Positions 30,500 through 44,559 of a DNA stretch of 64,000 nt are shown in pieces. A program made the position numbers and the translations under genes. A model generated the notes under the pieces. It worked only from the letters and a program-made list of their open reading frames with translations. It searched no databases and was not told the origin of the DNA. The DNA is from Mimachlamys varia (taxonomy: Eukaryota > Mollusca > Bivalvia > Pectinida > Pectinidae). The stretch is taken from NCBI GenBank assembly GCA_947623455.1, contig OX392528.1, positions 52,036,322 to 52,100,321 on the forward strand, in the 5' to 3' direction. Each line of letters starts with the position of its first letter. The stretch's first letter is position 1.

Positions 30500-33400
30500 A
30501 ACCTCTGTTACAGTTATATATATACTATATGGACTTATTTTGAGGAGTAGTTGAATCAAGTGGATTCAGCAGTACTGATGAATGTAACATTTTAGTGAAT
30601 TAAATACCAATGAATAAATGTAATATTCTAGTGCTTATACAACATGATGATAAATTCTGATTCGATTTATTTTGATTTAGTACAGTATATCGACAATTCG
30701 TTACAGAGAGACATGATTAATACTAGAGTAGTAATTGTATCTGAAGTGGCACTTTATAGGGTGTTCCGTATTTGCAGCTGTGTGTTGAAACATAGGTCCA
30801 TATGGCTCGTCCATTACTGTCGTTTCAAACACAGCCTTGCCGTAGGCGTGTTCGAGAAAGGCCAGAACTCCTTACAGATCTACATAACCCCCCATTAGGC
30901 TCACGGTGTTTATATACAACGAAACATTGGCTAATTCTAACTTAATAGAAACACCCATGTGTATCGAGAATTGTTAAACATTCCAAACAATCTGATTAAA
31001 AAAGTCAATTTCGGATCTATATTGTTTAGATTGTACTATATTATGGACTTGTGCGTAGTTCTGTAAAATTGTGTTCGGAAGAATGGGAAGCTGAAACTAA
31101 TCTTATAAAACTAAAATATCAGCGATGTGCATACGTATTAACATGTTGAAAATTTGTTAATTAATTGAAGGAAACATGAACTTTTTACTTATGAAAGTTA
31201 TTTACATCCGGTTAAAACCCCGATATGTTATTAAACGTTACTGATATATTTCAACTACTGCTGCTGCTAAAGTTCCCTTAATACACTTATCTAAGGTGAT
31301 ACATCTGTATCTATGAGTTAAACATTACCTTTGTCACAGGAATGTGAAGTGTGTGTTGTAACTCTAAGTGACTGCTGTAGGCACATAAAAACGTATTTGA
31401 GTTAACGCTCATACCATCCCATTGTCTAATTAAAATACGATCCATCAACTATTGAAACGTTTTTTTCTCCAAAATTAATAGTCAGACAACATTTATTTAT
31501 AATATTTGTAAGATATCTTTTGGTTTCATTCTATATTTTCAAAATTAATTATAATGATGATAAATCTATATCTGTAATATGTAGAAAGCGTGCTGATGAA
31601 GCTGACACTGCGGTAGAGTTAATCTATCGCGCAGTAACACCCTGACGTTTTAATCAAGCTCCGTAACAGATGTGCCTATAGCACCAGATAGGACATTAAT
31701 TGATAACCGCAAATTAAGCAATTGTTGAGTCTTGAAACTGAAATTGATTTCCTTTTCTATTGGACGTAGGTAAACAAGCTCCCCACTCCGCCAGCTCGTG
31801 TTAATGTCTGTGGTATTTCACATTGACAGTTTCCCTCATTCCTCACCCCATATACCAGCCTAGTCCATTACTTTATTACCAGCCGATGAAATCTCTTTTG
31901 GGATATCGGTTTCACACTAAAGTTGAATCCCATTCTTATCGTTGCCTTCTGTAACTATGTTTATGGAGTGCGTCCCGAAGTAGGTCTGTTTTATGATTGA
32001 TTGCCATCAAATTAAACAAAAACGTTTCTGTGATTTCTCACACTGCCATTCACTGGTGTGATTAATTCCTTGTATCAGACTCCCGAATTTCCTGTGAGCT
32101 TTGGCCCTACAGCATCCATATTTATTGTGTTACATGCTATATATAAAAATGTGTATAAAAGTTTTTGACTCGTATTCAGATAATGGCTGATAGGTAAAAC
32201 ATGTTACATTATCTTTGCATTACATTGAAAATCTATGTTGAATTTATACCTTGGAGATGGTGTAAACAAATTTAGGCAACCCTTGTTACACATGATGGGC
32301 ATCGGAAATCGTATTGGCATTTGTACCAGTAATCTGCGACACTTAACTGGTTCCGAATTCACACGCAGAAAGGGAACATAATGTATTAAAAAAAAAGATA
32401 AAATATTACCTGCATTTGGATTCGAACTTTTTTGATACCCCCGCCATGAAAATGAAATGGGGGGAGGGGGGGATATAGTGTTACCCATGCCCGTCCCATC
32501 CTTCGCTCCTGTCCCATGGTTATGTAACCAGCTTATTTAAATAACTACTGATCCGATTGTCATCAAACGTCTCATACGTAATAAGCATGAAGAACTAATT
32601 TCATATGGGGGAAGGGGGCATTTATGTCTCGGGCATTTCTAGTTTTCACGACTTTTTAGTTGCCGATCATAGTCTCTATTAAAAAAACTTAAATGCCGTT
32701 TAAAAAAAAAACACTTTCGAAGTTAAGACCTTTGCGATAACTGTTAACACAGGGTTTCTTTATGTTGACAGGTTGTGTTCCGATTTTAGACCTCTATCCG
32801 GCGGATATTGAAGTGAAGGACCAGTGCCCTGTGATTTCTATGAAGTCTTTTGATACGTGTATTTAAGGTCCTATTTATAGCCAATGTTTTCCAATACCCC
32901 AACCAACAGGAGGACGATCAGATCATGGATAGACATTTCATTAGATGATTGAATCAAAGGAACTATTGAGTGCTTTGTGAAATTATCATTTAATAGACAG
33001 TTGATGACAGTTACAGACTTTAAAACATTTTTCATTCTCGTATCGTATCATGTCATTTTGAATGTGTTTTCATTGTTTTGACCGTGTTCTCATTTTAAGC
33101 GGTCTTGCGTTTTAGCATTGTGGTAGGCGTAATAGCTTCATTGATCATGAAATTGACGGCTTAAAGTATTTTAACATTTTAAATGTGTATTTCATTTTGT
33201 AAATCTTTTGTGTAAATGTTTATATGAAATAAAGTCAAAATGTATCGTGCAGTTTTCGTCAACCCTTCATTGGTTTTGTTTTGTCCCAAGTTTTTGTAGA
33301 TTGAACTTTTATTTTGACCCGTGCTTTTATACATGTTTCTATGTTGCATGCCGTATGTGATATGTGTTGGTCTTATTCATACATGTCACAAATATTGTAT

Positions 33401-35830
33401 TGGTTTGTCAAAAACACTTGATGACATTTTGTGGTAAAGGGCACAAATAATATCGTGTTTAGTTCGCTAATGAATTCTATAACATAAGGGAAACGTGTAT
33501 ATCTCCCAACTTGTGGGTCAATTCACCCACTCCTGATGATGCTAAATGATTTGATTTATGTGAATTCATAATGCAACCTTGAATATGTTCTTAGATGTTA
33601 ACGTCTATGTATAATCTTGAATGAGATGAAATTACAATCATCTACATGCGTATGCATGTGCAGCTGTAGTGATTTCTGATTTTTTAGTTCAATCATTTCG
33701 TAGTGATCGTATATAGTATTTACGGTGAGTACAGTCTTATATCTAATAAAATAATCTTACATTTTATAAACAAGTTAAACAATTGATTAGCATTCATAAA
33801 AGGAGGACCACTATTTCTCGTAACATACTTGATCGTCTTCATCATTGACATTTTTTTCTGATTTCATTTCATTAAAAGTCAAAATTAAAATTAAAATAAT
33901 AAACGATTTTGATACAAACAATGACGCATGTTGCAGAACGATTTTCATATCAGGATGTAATCTGTACATATAAGTAAACTTCTAGAGGCACTACAGGAAT
34001 AAGCTATTTTTAAATGAATGTGTTCTGGATGTAGATTGGTGTGAACACGATTACATTGATAATAGTTGTAGATATTCATCTTTGTTCACGAAATTCGGGT
34101 TTGCTTCATAATACTTGTGCTACTTGTATCGTAAGCTATTGGTAGGCAAATAAAGTGAGAACTGGGTTAAACGACTGGAACGGACGGTTAGATGGTTGTA
34201 TGTTGTTCTTGAGGAAATAATTGTTAAATAAGAATTAGTTTGTAGGTGAGATGCAAAACGCCAAGCGTGATGATAGGAAGAACTGTCAAATGACGAGACC
34301 ATTGATCTTCCAAAGTTTGTCAGACGTTTGCTAGTGCTGAACTGATAACATGGTGCCAAATGTCCGGAATTCATGATTTGATTTTGAGATGGCCAATCCA
34401 GGGACACTAGGGATCGGTTCCAGGGAAAGTATTTTTTTTTTTTTTTGGAAAAGACGCCAAACCAAGGAAAATATAGTTTAACGAAGAAATAAAAGAAAGA
34501 TGTTAACTCAAGCAACGGCGATTTGATGGAGAGATGGCATTCCAAGAAAAGATAATTGATTTTAAAATGTCAAACCCAGAAGAAAAAAGGGAAAAACGAT
34601 GATTTTGAGAGGTCAATCCGTGAAGAAGAAGAAGAAGAAGAAGAAGAAAGAAGAAGAAGAAGAAGGAAACAGTTGATTCGAGATGTCAAACCCAGAAGAA
34701 GAAAAAAAAGAAAGACTTTATACAAAAAAATGCTCCGAGAAACGAAGATGTGAAAGCAGAATGGTAAACCAAGAAGGAGAAGAAAGGATAATTTGATATT
34801 GCGATATTAAATTATATTAAAGTAAAAGAGTAAAAATTTACTAAAATATGGTGATTAAAGAAAAACACATTCGTAATTCTGACGGAGAAACTGTCTAAAA
34901 AGGTATTTGAAGTAGGAAAACGCCGAGAAAGTATATGTTCGAATCCTATTGACGATGTCTGTATTGTCAGTTTTGCGATCGTTTGTCGTAATTTATCTGT
35001 GTTCTCTTAACTAGTATTGAAAAAAACTGTTATTTTATATTTTGATGATAAATGTATTAAGTTATTGCTTCGTGAAACCTAGTAAATGTTAGAAAAATTA
35101 ACTACATTGTACTTGTTTTATATTTTAAGGTAAGTGACCAATTTGTGTATGGTTTGAAATGTTCAACATGTTTTGACAAAGCACAATTATAATGCGTCGT
35201 TAATTGTCGTATTGGACAACAATTCGTTGTTAAGGAAAGGATTTGAAGAACGGTCTGAAAGTTCATAACAAATGTATTATGTAATTACTTATTATTTGTG
35301 TCCTCCGCTGCATCTAATTGTGTGAACTATCGGGAGCTTTGAGCAAATACGACTTGCATATCATTATAGTTTTCCTTTCATATTTAACGTTTTCTTTAAA
35401 AACCAGGTTTAAACGCTTTGACAAAATCGCATTTATTTGAAAAGCACGGTAAGTTCTGGATAACATCAAAATAAGCGTGAATTAGCATTTATGATCGTGG
35501 AACGTTATTTGCCGTCTCCTTATGATTCTACTAAAGTCGGAGCAAACTTCAGTTATTTATTCACTTGTAAGAGAGTAACAGTGGAAGAACGGTGGTGACA
35601 AGTGTGAGTTAACATTGTCTCTTTACACACAGAGGCTATTCAAGGGTTTCCGGTTCAATATCAAATATGTATCATTTATGTATATGTATATGTGTGGCAG
35701 ATTTTTTTCTTTTATATAAATTCATGAATGCGTAGAATGAGTGAAAATGTAAAAAAAAAAAAAAAATGCCATGCCTACGCACGCATGAAATTATATATAA
35801 AAAAAATCTGCACACTCGTGATACATGTTT
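30500..35830. other. Intergenic sequence, AT-rich
   Basis: No supported gene. Present are a T/A-rich block with an AATAAA at 33228-33233, a T run (34433-34446), a purine AGA/GAA microsatellite (34616-34665) and a G-rich run at 32458-32471. Open frames here lack splice sites or conserved motifs. Confidence 0.6.
34616..34665 (+). repeat. GAA/AGA trinucleotide microsatellite
   Basis: About 16 imperfect AGA triplets (GAAGAAGAAGAAGAAGAAGA...). The flanking AGA(T/A)GTCAAACCCAGAAGA occurs on both sides (34566, 34681), so a longer unit was duplicated around it. Confidence 0.85.
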
Positions 35831-35839
35831 GATATTTAA

Positions 35840-36192
35840 AGGCCCAATATTCGTAACTTTCAGCAAAACTTGGACCGAAAATCAAGCCTAATAACTTATT
35901 ATATTTATAGATTTTAGTTAAGATTAACTGGTATCAGCAATATTCAAGATGAATTCTTTCGCGGTTACCGGTACAGCAGCAGTTGAAACACGCTGTTTGT
36001 AAACAAGCGACCATTTCGAACCGTCTTCTACCTTCGGTTTGTTGTTGAAGTGGGCCCCACCTGAATTATTTTCAATTTTTTGGATTTTTTTTGTGAAGAG
36101 TTTCTTAGTTGCCGCTCGGGTATTTTTGCATGGTTATCAACTGGTCTTTTCAGAATCACGAAAATTTCCCTGAAGTTACGTATATTGGGCCT
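35840..36192 (-). repeat. TTAA-type MITE, copy 3
   Basis: A 353-bp copy in the reverse orientation to copies 1 and 2. It is flanked on both sides by TTAA (35836-35839 and 36193-36196), the best evidence for a TTAA target duplication. Ends are AGGCCCAATATTCGTAACTT and its inverted counterpart. Family CpGs (CGAACCGTCTTCTACCTTCGG) are retained. Confidence 0.9.
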
Positions 36193-36199
36193 TTAACGG

Positions 36200-38960
36200 G
36201 AAACCATTGATTTTTTTTTTATTATACTTTAGAAATTCCCAAAAATCTGGTTTCATTTTCAAAATTTGCGGTTACAACTGATTGGGACAGAGTGCTTTTA
36301 GAATATTTATACGCCACAGGATGAAGTTCCATTTTTTGTTCAAAATATAGTAACAATACAAAAAAAATATGAAAAAAATCCAATAGATAGCTATTTATTT
36401 CGAAGAAACGGTAAAAGGTTTTGAAAATCCTAACTTTATATAATCTGATTCTAGGATAACGAAAAAATAGTGCGCAATGATATCTGACCGAAATTTATAT
36501 CATTACTATTGATGATATAAGATTTCATAGATTTCATTCTATGATGTAAGCAGTGATTATATATTAAATGTTGCAACGTTTTAAGAGCGATTAGTCCGTT
36601 TTTCAAGTTATGACTCGGTTAAGATTTGTATTGTGTAACGTTTTGACAAACTTGCATATTTCGTATGTCGCACCTCCTAGGGAGTTTCGTCCATCGGTTG
36701 AGGCCGTAATATCATCGAAAGTATTATTTTCATTCCATATTCAAATCTACGCCGATACACGACAATTCGTTCACGCGGAGTTTAAAAACTTCTGTCATAG
36801 GCGTTAAACTGTGCGATGTTTACAGTAAATACTGTGAATACATACATGTACAGTGATGTCTCTGCAGTCACAAACATCAGAATGGGACAACAGACCCAGC
36901 TTACATTACTTTACTAGCGATCAAAAATGTGATGGTTAAAAAACTTGAATTGCCACAAACCAATAGGGGAGATTTGTGGAAGGTTATGTTAGTGAAGAAA
37001 TATATCATTGATTGTAACTTAAAGATGTAAAGGATACCATGTCGCATATTAAATTTACAGAAAACTACCTTCCCTAACTGTTCTTTCCAGACAGATAAAA
37101 AAAATACAAACAGTCTACATTCTCTCAAACGTCACCCTATTATTTCAATATATCACCCTTTGAGTTCAATAGGTTTCGAACGCTCAATGTTCTTCGTCTG
37201 ACAGCGGTACAACGGCTGTAAAACGAAAGCAAAGGTATTTGGCAACGGCACGCGTTTGTTTACATTATGAAGAGAGCTTACTTTGTTGCCAGCTTTTCAT
37301 ATGTACCAAAAAAATCATAAAAATTATCCGAAAAAGATGTAATGTCTCGCTTTTCTTTTATCGAATCAGTACAAACTGTTGTGGTGTATATTGTTTACCT
37401 GTCTGAAAGGAAAGTGAGAATTTATGCCATGACGTAGCGTCCGCCGTTCGTGAACCGTTTTTAAAAACGACAATTGTCCTGAATGAGTTTATGGATTAAA
37501 CAAAAATGAGATTGTTGCCGAAGTCCTGACCAATCATTGGAAAGGTGGAGACCATCTCTTTTGGACATAAAACATATAAGGTCGTTTTCTTTGTGTCTTA
37601 ATTATCCAATCATCTACATGTTTTTCTTGTTTTCCTTTAATTAACATTTATGGTACTCGATACTGTCTTAAATTGAAAATAAAATTCCAGGTGAGCTATT
37701 ATCGAGTACCCTGTGTCTAGTAACGACATCTCCATGTTTAAGTAGTAACATTTAAGCGAGAGCAAAATGCACACGAGTGCTTCCATTGGATACTGTCATT
37801 AAAAGTCAACGTATTCATTTTTATCTCGATTCATGCACATCAAACAACAGCGTTGAAATGGTTTAAAATGCAAACCATTCAGTAGGCATTTAGTTGGCAA
37901 TAATGCACAAACCTTAGTTATTCAAATTACAACGTAACGCAGTGTGGACTGACTGTAATGTTAGGTGCACGTACAAACCAATTACAGCAGTATTTTACTT
38001 CAAACGAATTTCATACCCCCACTAAAAGCTACACTTTGAAAAGTATATACGGTCCGGTGCGTGTTCCGATTTTGACATAGAACCATCTTGGTATTCTCTA
38101 TTATTGCAAGGCGGCAAGAGAGCTTTTCGCGAGACAAGTGTTGTGGCGCATTGGGATACGACTAACTGTTTAGATACTTGTTGGCACGACCAGGCGTTAA
38201 ATCACACGAAGACACGGCAATTTTTAAATTTATATGTATATGTCAGGAGAAGCAATGAGGTGGCGATTCGCGTCAAAACACGACAAGGTGTTTATTCACG
38301 TTGATACACGACCAGGTGAGGAGTCACATTATGGTTTTGAGTTTCTGGATATCCCAGAGATGTAGTTGAAACCCAGGCTCTTTAGCTATGCGAAAGCATG
38401 CAAGACCTAAGAATTCCAGTGCGTGTTAGAGATGACACAAGATGTGGTGTGTAGTTGAATGGGATCTTAGCGCAGACGATGTCTTTAGAGAAAATGGAAT
38501 AGTTTTGAAAAATGTGATCTAACTATATGACCGACATCTGAACTAGACGTTAAGAAGGGTATCGAAACGTAACTCGTCAGCTTGGATTCCATCTAGACTG
38601 TCCACATTTTTGGTGCGGAAATGATGTACAAAGGATGGGCAAAGCAGTCCAGATGTTTCAATTAAATCTTCAATTATCTTTTTATTCGTATACATTTTTT
38701 GTTTTTAGTCGTTTTTCCTTTGGTTTCGACTATACATTATAATTATGTAAAAATATTTGACACTGTTCTGTGTTTTTGTAAGATTTGACAGTCAACCTAC
38801 CGCCGAACACAATCCACAGATCCGACAGATTATCGGGTAATCTGATCTGCTTCGTTAGCGTGCGTTCCAACATAAACTGAACATTATTACACAATTCATA
38901 TTCTTTTTATCTTGTCATTGTTCCATGTTGAAAGCGTATATCGATTCGTAACTGAGCAAA
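36200..38960. other. Intergenic sequence
   Basis: AT-rich. No gene, family repeat or RNA gene recognised. Confidence 0.6.
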
Positions 38961-38968
38961 ATGACATA

Positions 38969-39065
38969 CAGTAAAAGCCCACTTGCTCGAACCCAGTTTA
39001 CACGAATACCCCTCATTCGTCGAACAGTTCGTTTGGTTCGAGTTCGAGTCAGTGGGGTTTTGCTG
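38969..39065. repeat. 97-bp Tigger/pogo-type MITE with TA target duplication
   Basis: CAGTAAAAGCCCACT at the left and AGTGGGGTTTTGCTG at the right are inverted repeats with two mismatches, flanked by TA on both sides (38967-38968, 39066-39067). Inside is TTCGAGTTCGAG/CTCGAACC complementarity. The CAGTxxAACCCCACT-type end is typical of pogo/Tigger MITEs in animals. Confidence 0.75.
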
Positions 39066-39069
39066 TAGT

Positions 39070-40002
39070 GCGTCATGTTATAAAACCACCGAACTGAAAC
39101 AGTACACTTTACATGTCCGCAATGTTGGAAGCGAGTTAGCTTAAGTAGTCTATTTAGACTTCGCTCTTCGTTTGTTTAGATAAATGATACACACAAAGTT
39201 TTCGAATCACCGTCGCATTCGCACATTTAGGGAGAGTGTCTATAATATATTCGTGATATGAATTTCTGAAACAATTGTCAATGAAGTTAAAACAATCTTC
39301 AACCATACACACTTCTTTGTTTTACTTGTTGAAACTGTTGGGTGCTCGGAAAGTCTTATAATTTTCACGTTAATCGTATATGTGTATGTAACAGAAATCA
39401 GTATTACTAGGTATTTGCAGAAGAAAACACTTTCAGAATGTTCGTAATGTTCGACTGATGCATAAACAAATGAGAAGTGTTTTTCCCCCTTATATAAAAA
39501 CACATACCAATGATTACTTTCACATACATATGAATGGGGAAAACATACCCGGTAGAGGTTTCATGACTATCCTATGAAGTCATAATTTGTTACGACACAG
39601 GATCTGCGCCATGACGCTGTCATACCATACCGTTCATCTTATGCTTATGCATACCATATCAAAATATTGAAAATAGTTCAATACGCTCGCACACGATAGC
39701 ACTGGTAAAATCAATATTTGGTGTAAAACTACCGTATACATAACAAGCGGAATGTATACATACCGTCTTAACACACATACACAACGTTCACTTGGCGTTC
39801 TATTATTAACGGTTGCGATGCATCGCTGTTTTGCAGGATAACTGCTGAATTACTCGATAGTGAGGTTTAACATTCAACCAGTCAACTTTTGTACATCCTT
39901 TCCATCTGTATAACCGAGTGTTATGAACGAACATGAATATTGTGATCAAGAAGGTCATCATGGCTCAACTAGGCAGAACGAAAGCGCTGCAGACCTTACC
40001 CT

Positions 40003-40034
<32 letters not shown>

Positions 40035-41290
40035 CCATCATCATCACTCACAAGAGCTAAACCTGCTGGCTACGACCGCCTCCAAGATAATCAAGAAGAA
40101 GATGACAAAGAAGTGTTTCCTCTTTATATATTATGATCAGATGAAAAAAAAACATGCTTGAGTTTCTGCACAACAAAGATTAGCGACGTCCTGTGGACGA
40201 ATACAGATCTTTGAGATACGTACACTCTCGTGGACAAGAAGAGTGGGGATAGAGCTTATCCTGAGTTAACAGATGGGAAGACTGAAGTCAAAGTCGAATT
40301 AAGCTTCCAAAAGACAGTCATCCGCGACTATCAAAAGACCTACAATAGTGTCATTTAATGCTGAAGTTTCGTAGTGTGACACAAATGACTGTTTGATGTG
40401 AAGGACCTTTTACCCGAAATTATATGCTTATTTCCAAGGGCATACAATGTGTGGCATGCTTCAGGTCAGACCTGAGAGGCTGCCTGCATGACGTAATCTG
40501 CTTGTCTATTCTGGTACCAAATCTGGCCAGCAACCCGTCCAATACCTCGATGATGAGGGCATCAGCAATAAATCTCCTTGAATGCGGCTTTGTTAATGAA
40601 TTCTACCAGAAGCCCAGAAGCTGGTCGTACTAGTAAAGCCACCCTCATCAATCAATTCATTTTCTCACCCTCCGTGGACCACTTTCCGTCTCTTGCTGGC
40701 ACGAAGGTCGAGAACGTCGTTTTGCTATTCTTGTTGCAGCCCCAAAGGATCATCTATCTTTCTAAGTGTTGTTTGAGCAGTAACTCATATCATGGGAACC
40801 TATATATATACATACGGAACCCCGTTTACGCCAATAACACGTGAGATGATCGCTAAATCACGTGTAATACGTTACTCAATCGGTACTTGCATGTCCACTT
40901 GTCCGCTATATGTTCTGGAGGTACAGTGCCATATTTCGCACAAAGCAAACCATGTGAATGCCCTATTCCCGATAAACTGCATACACACATCATAGTCAGT
41001 TCACTTGTGAATCACTGGCAACATCATTTTCTCTTTTCTTATCAAACAGTTGACAACCGGATGCAAATCCGTTTAGTTTGCATTTGTACGCTCTAGGCGA
41101 CCGGAAACGCCATCTTGAAATTTCGAGGACATAACTTGTCTCATTTCGTGTCGAAGGTATACCTTTGCGGCTCGTCAGCCTTGTTCGTTATGAAAACAAC
41201 TTCCGAGGAATTCCGATTTTCAGTGTTTCATATAGAACAGAATGTCCACTGTTATATTCGACAATTTTGCTGCGTTCGGTTTTATGCGTT
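39070..41290. other. Intergenic sequence
   Basis: No supported gene. It holds the ATC microsatellite at 40000-40048. A stretch at 40420-40760 has higher GC than its neighbours and several 60-90-codon open frames, but I recognise no domain in any of them. Confidence 0.5.
40000..40048 (+). repeat. (ATC)n microsatellite
   Basis: About 15 ATC/CAT triplets in a row with two ACC interruptions. Confidence 0.9.
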
Positions 41291-41294
41291 CTTG

Positions 41295-41490
41295 TCTTGT
41301 TTGCACTGGAAATCGGAAGTCCTCTTGAGTTATTGCTGCATGAGTGTATGGTATCGGTACTCCTATTGTCAAAACTAGGAAACGGAAATCCACAGAACTC
41401 GTCGCTGCATAGATGTATGGTACCAGTAAGTCTATTAGCAATGGAAATCGGGAGTAGTCGCTGTATGAGTGTATGGTACAGGTATACTTC
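41295..41490. repeat. Three-copy tandem repeat of about 70 bp
   Basis: Copies contain GGAAATCGGAAGT or GGAAACGGAAATCC, then (C/G)GCTGCAT(G)AG(T/A)TGTATGG and TACCAGTA-type ends. Degenerate; overlapping open frames on both strands are by-products. Confidence 0.65.
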
Positions 41491-41499
41491 AAAACATTT

Positions 41500-42210
41500 T
41501 ATTGTAAAGAAATTAATTACAACTATCTCTACGTTGTTGAAAGATAAACGGTAAGTCACACACATGTAATTGTACAGCATAAGCAAATACACTTCACAAT
41601 GTATAATGTATAGGGGCCAATGTTTCGTCCTTTTACCCTTTTACATGTATAACTCATCAGTGTTATTAGGGGCCAAAAATTGAAATCTTAATTGTTCTGA
41701 ACTACAGTTGAAATAGGAGGGGATATGCATTAAACCGCTTTAAGAAGTTGAGCATCACTATTTTATGAATTCAGTGTGTATATTATGAACCATGGCGGCA
41801 AACTTTGGAGACTAAAATACCCACCAGCAGAGTCTACCACCTTCTATCTTGAAAGATGAACGTCAAAAAAACCATATGATTACACTAATCTATCTTTTCT
41901 TTAACATTTCCTTACCCTAGGTATTGCTTTTCGATGTAAACTTTCAGTGTAAAACTTTTCCTAAGATTAGAAATTGTCATGCAATGCTTGTCTGTTTTTG
42001 TTTCGGTCATGAAATTTCTCGCTTTTGCCACTTAAAAGATACTTGAAGGATGTCTGTAGAAACCAATAGGCCTATGACATAAGCTCTGCATACAACATTT
42101 CCCTGAATAATCATTTAACGAAACTATTGTACAATTGACGCCTTTCTTTGATAAATATCACGTGTTGCAACGATTTGTACGTGATGTAACCTGTCCGCCG
42201 TAACTTCAAA
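41500..42210. other. Intergenic sequence
   Basis: Nothing recognised. Confidence 0.6.
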
Positions 42211-42215
42211 TTTAA

Positions 42216-42606
42216 AGGCCCAATATACGTAACTTTCGGCAAAACTTGAAGCGAAAATCAAGCCTAATAACTTATTATATTTATAGAATTAGTTAAGATT
42301 AGCTGATATCATCAATATTCAAGATGAATTCTTTCGCGGTTACCGGTACAGCAGCAGTTGAAACAGCGTATTTGTAAACACGCGTCCATTTCGAACCGTC
42401 TTCTACCTTCGGTTTGTTGTTGAAGTGGGCCCCACCTGAATTATTTTCAATTCTTTGTATTTTTTTGTCAAGAGTTTCTTGTTAGTTACCGCTCAGGTTT
42501 ACTTCATTTTAGGCTTATTTGTGCATGGTTATCAACTGGATTTTTTTTCAGAATTTTTCAGAATCACGAAAATTTCCCTGAAGTTACGTATATTTAAGTA
42601 CTTTAA
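42216..42606 (-). repeat. TTAA-type MITE, copy 4
   Basis: Flanked by TTAA at the left (42212-42215), beginning AGGCCCAATATACGTAACTT in the same orientation as copy 3. The terminal GGGCC of the right end is replaced (TATATTTAAGTACTTTAA), so that terminus has been rearranged. The CpG-rich core (CACGCGTCCATTTCGAACCG) is intact. Confidence 0.88.
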
Positions 42607-42609
42607 TTT

Positions 42610-44160
42610 CGATGGACGTCATTGCTTTTCTCAACAAACCTCAACCGAGATGGGCGCATTTCACATTAAGGTAAGTACGATATATAAACTCTCATTTACC
42701 CTCACACAATTCTATTATCTTGGTTCACAATTACTTTTGTTCGGTTAGTAATGCAAAAATCCAAAACGTTTTTGTTTTGTTTTTGTTTTGCTTGTTTCAA
42801 TTAAAGATCTTGACGTAGCCCATAAACACGATTAGGAACGCAGGTGGACACCATTATGATATTCGAAGTCAATTTTTTTTATTACTTTAGACCTTACAAG
42901 TTCACAAATATAATAGAGGCATTTATAATAAGATGGCATACAAAATACAATACAGGAGGATGAGGTAGTTATACTTTCCAACATACGTTCTTCAAAGTGG
43001 CTGTGACAATTTTACGATTAAGTCCGATTATAATTATCATAACTCATCCCCCCCCCCCCCCCCCCAACTCATATTGGCGTAACTGTCGTACACAAGTTCA
43101 CATAATTAGTTTACCTTTGTTAACACGATAACGTTTATTTTTATTCGACTAAATTCGCCTCTCATATTCACCTCAATATGAGAGAGGCGAATGTGATTTA
43201 GAGATTTGTTAATTGTGGCTCACCTTTCTTTATAATGGAGTTCCCTTTTCCTTTTCCGTGATTTTAATTCCGTTTGGTCTGGTTAGTGTCACATTGACTG
43301 CTTAGATAGAATTTATAAACAGAAAATGTATATTATCAATGGATTTCATTCATATATTACTTATAAGCTAACTTGCTTTACCTATATTTGTTAGGAGGAA
43401 AACATGCCGTCTCCCACACCCACACGTTGATCCCCATTTAATGAATAATCAAATGAAAGCGCAGTGTTATTTCAACAGAATTTTAAACCTTTATTCTAGT
43501 GGACTTAATATATTGAGCAAATCTTACGATAAATCACTCGACCATTGACAAGTGAATATGTGTCGTGCAAAAAACCCGAATTAAAATTCAAGGAATATGC
43601 TCCTCGTTGGACAACATTTATCTTTTGCGAATTGGCGTTAACAAAGTTGTACGTTTGGGGGTCCCATCATGGGGTACTAGCAGTATGTATGACATATACA
43701 TTTAGCCGTCCTCATATGTTAATCCGGTTGTATGTTTAGGTCAGTTTTGAGACTTGGCACTCTAGCTAGGTTCACTCAACTGTGACTTTCACCTTGAGCT
43801 CTGTGTCGTTGTTTAAGGTTTTTAGCGTGAAAGTCAGTTATGGACAAAGCACAATACCATGCCGAGAAATTTTACATGCTAATGCTTTAAAGTTGTAAAG
43901 TTTTAAGTTGTTGAAAATCGTTCGCCTTTTATGCTTTATGCATTTGCCTTATCGGGAACTAATTACTAGGTTTTTGCCACCTGACTAATAAGCTCTCTCT
44001 CCGTGATTATACCTGCGTGTGTGCTGGAGATGTATTGTATTCTGTTTGTAGTGGTACCGTGTTTCTAATAGAATCATTTATAGTGTTGCTGCAGCAAAGA
44101 TACCGCAACATCTACCGTACACCATATTATACTACACGTGCGTTGTTTCTAACTCGGGAT
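42610..44160. other. Intergenic sequence
   Basis: No gene. It has an 18-19-base C run at 43045-43063 and a hairpin at 43153-43190 (ATTCGCCTCTCATATT pairing with AATATGAGAGAGGCGAAT). Otherwise unassigned. Confidence 0.6.
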
Positions 44161-44165
44161 TTTAA

Positions 44166-44551
44166 AGGCCCCATATAAGTAACTTCGGGGAAATTTTCGT
44201 GATTCTGAAAAATTCCGGAAAAAAAATCCAGTTGATAACCATGCAAAAATTAGCCTAAAACGAAGTAAACCTGAGCGGTAACTTACAAGAAACTCTTGAC
44301 AAATAAATCCAAAGAATTGAAAATTATTCAGGTGGGGCCCACTTCAACAACAAACCGAAGGTAAAAGACGGTTCGAAATGGACGCGTGTTTACAAATAGC
44401 GTGTTTTAACTGCTGCTGGACCGGAAACCGCGAAAGAATTCATCTTGAATATTGCTGATATCAGTTAATCTTAACTAAATCTTTAAATATAATAAGTTAT
44501 TAGGCTTAATTTTCGCTTCAAGTTTTTCCGAAAGTTACGTATATTGGGCCT
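44166..44551 (+). repeat. TTAA-type MITE, copy 5
   Basis: 386-bp copy in the orientation of copies 1 and 2, with TTAA at the left (44162-44165) and GGGCCTATAA at the right, so the right target site is altered. Most family CpGs are kept (GACGGTTCGAAATGGACGCG). Confidence 0.9.
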
Positions 44552-44559
44552 ATAAAGGA

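Noticed and set aside
34120..34545. 141-codon minus-strand frame
   Set aside because: Contains a translated poly-lysine from a T run and has no domain or conserved pattern.
40424..40844. Open frames in a GC-richer patch (for example one containing CLHDVICLSILVPNLASN)
   Set aside because: No recognisable domain on either strand, stops in all long alignments I tried, and no splice-site pattern. It may be a decayed coding or repeat remnant.
41165..41592. 129- and 134-codon frames on opposite strands
   Set aside because: Overlap a degenerate ~70-bp tandem repeat; both strands open and no domain.
42650..42671. Short possible first coding exon (ATGGGCGCATTTCACATTAAG followed by GTAAGTAC)
   Set aside because: Only seven codons, directly after a MITE, with no partner exon found; a chance ATG-donor combination is likely.
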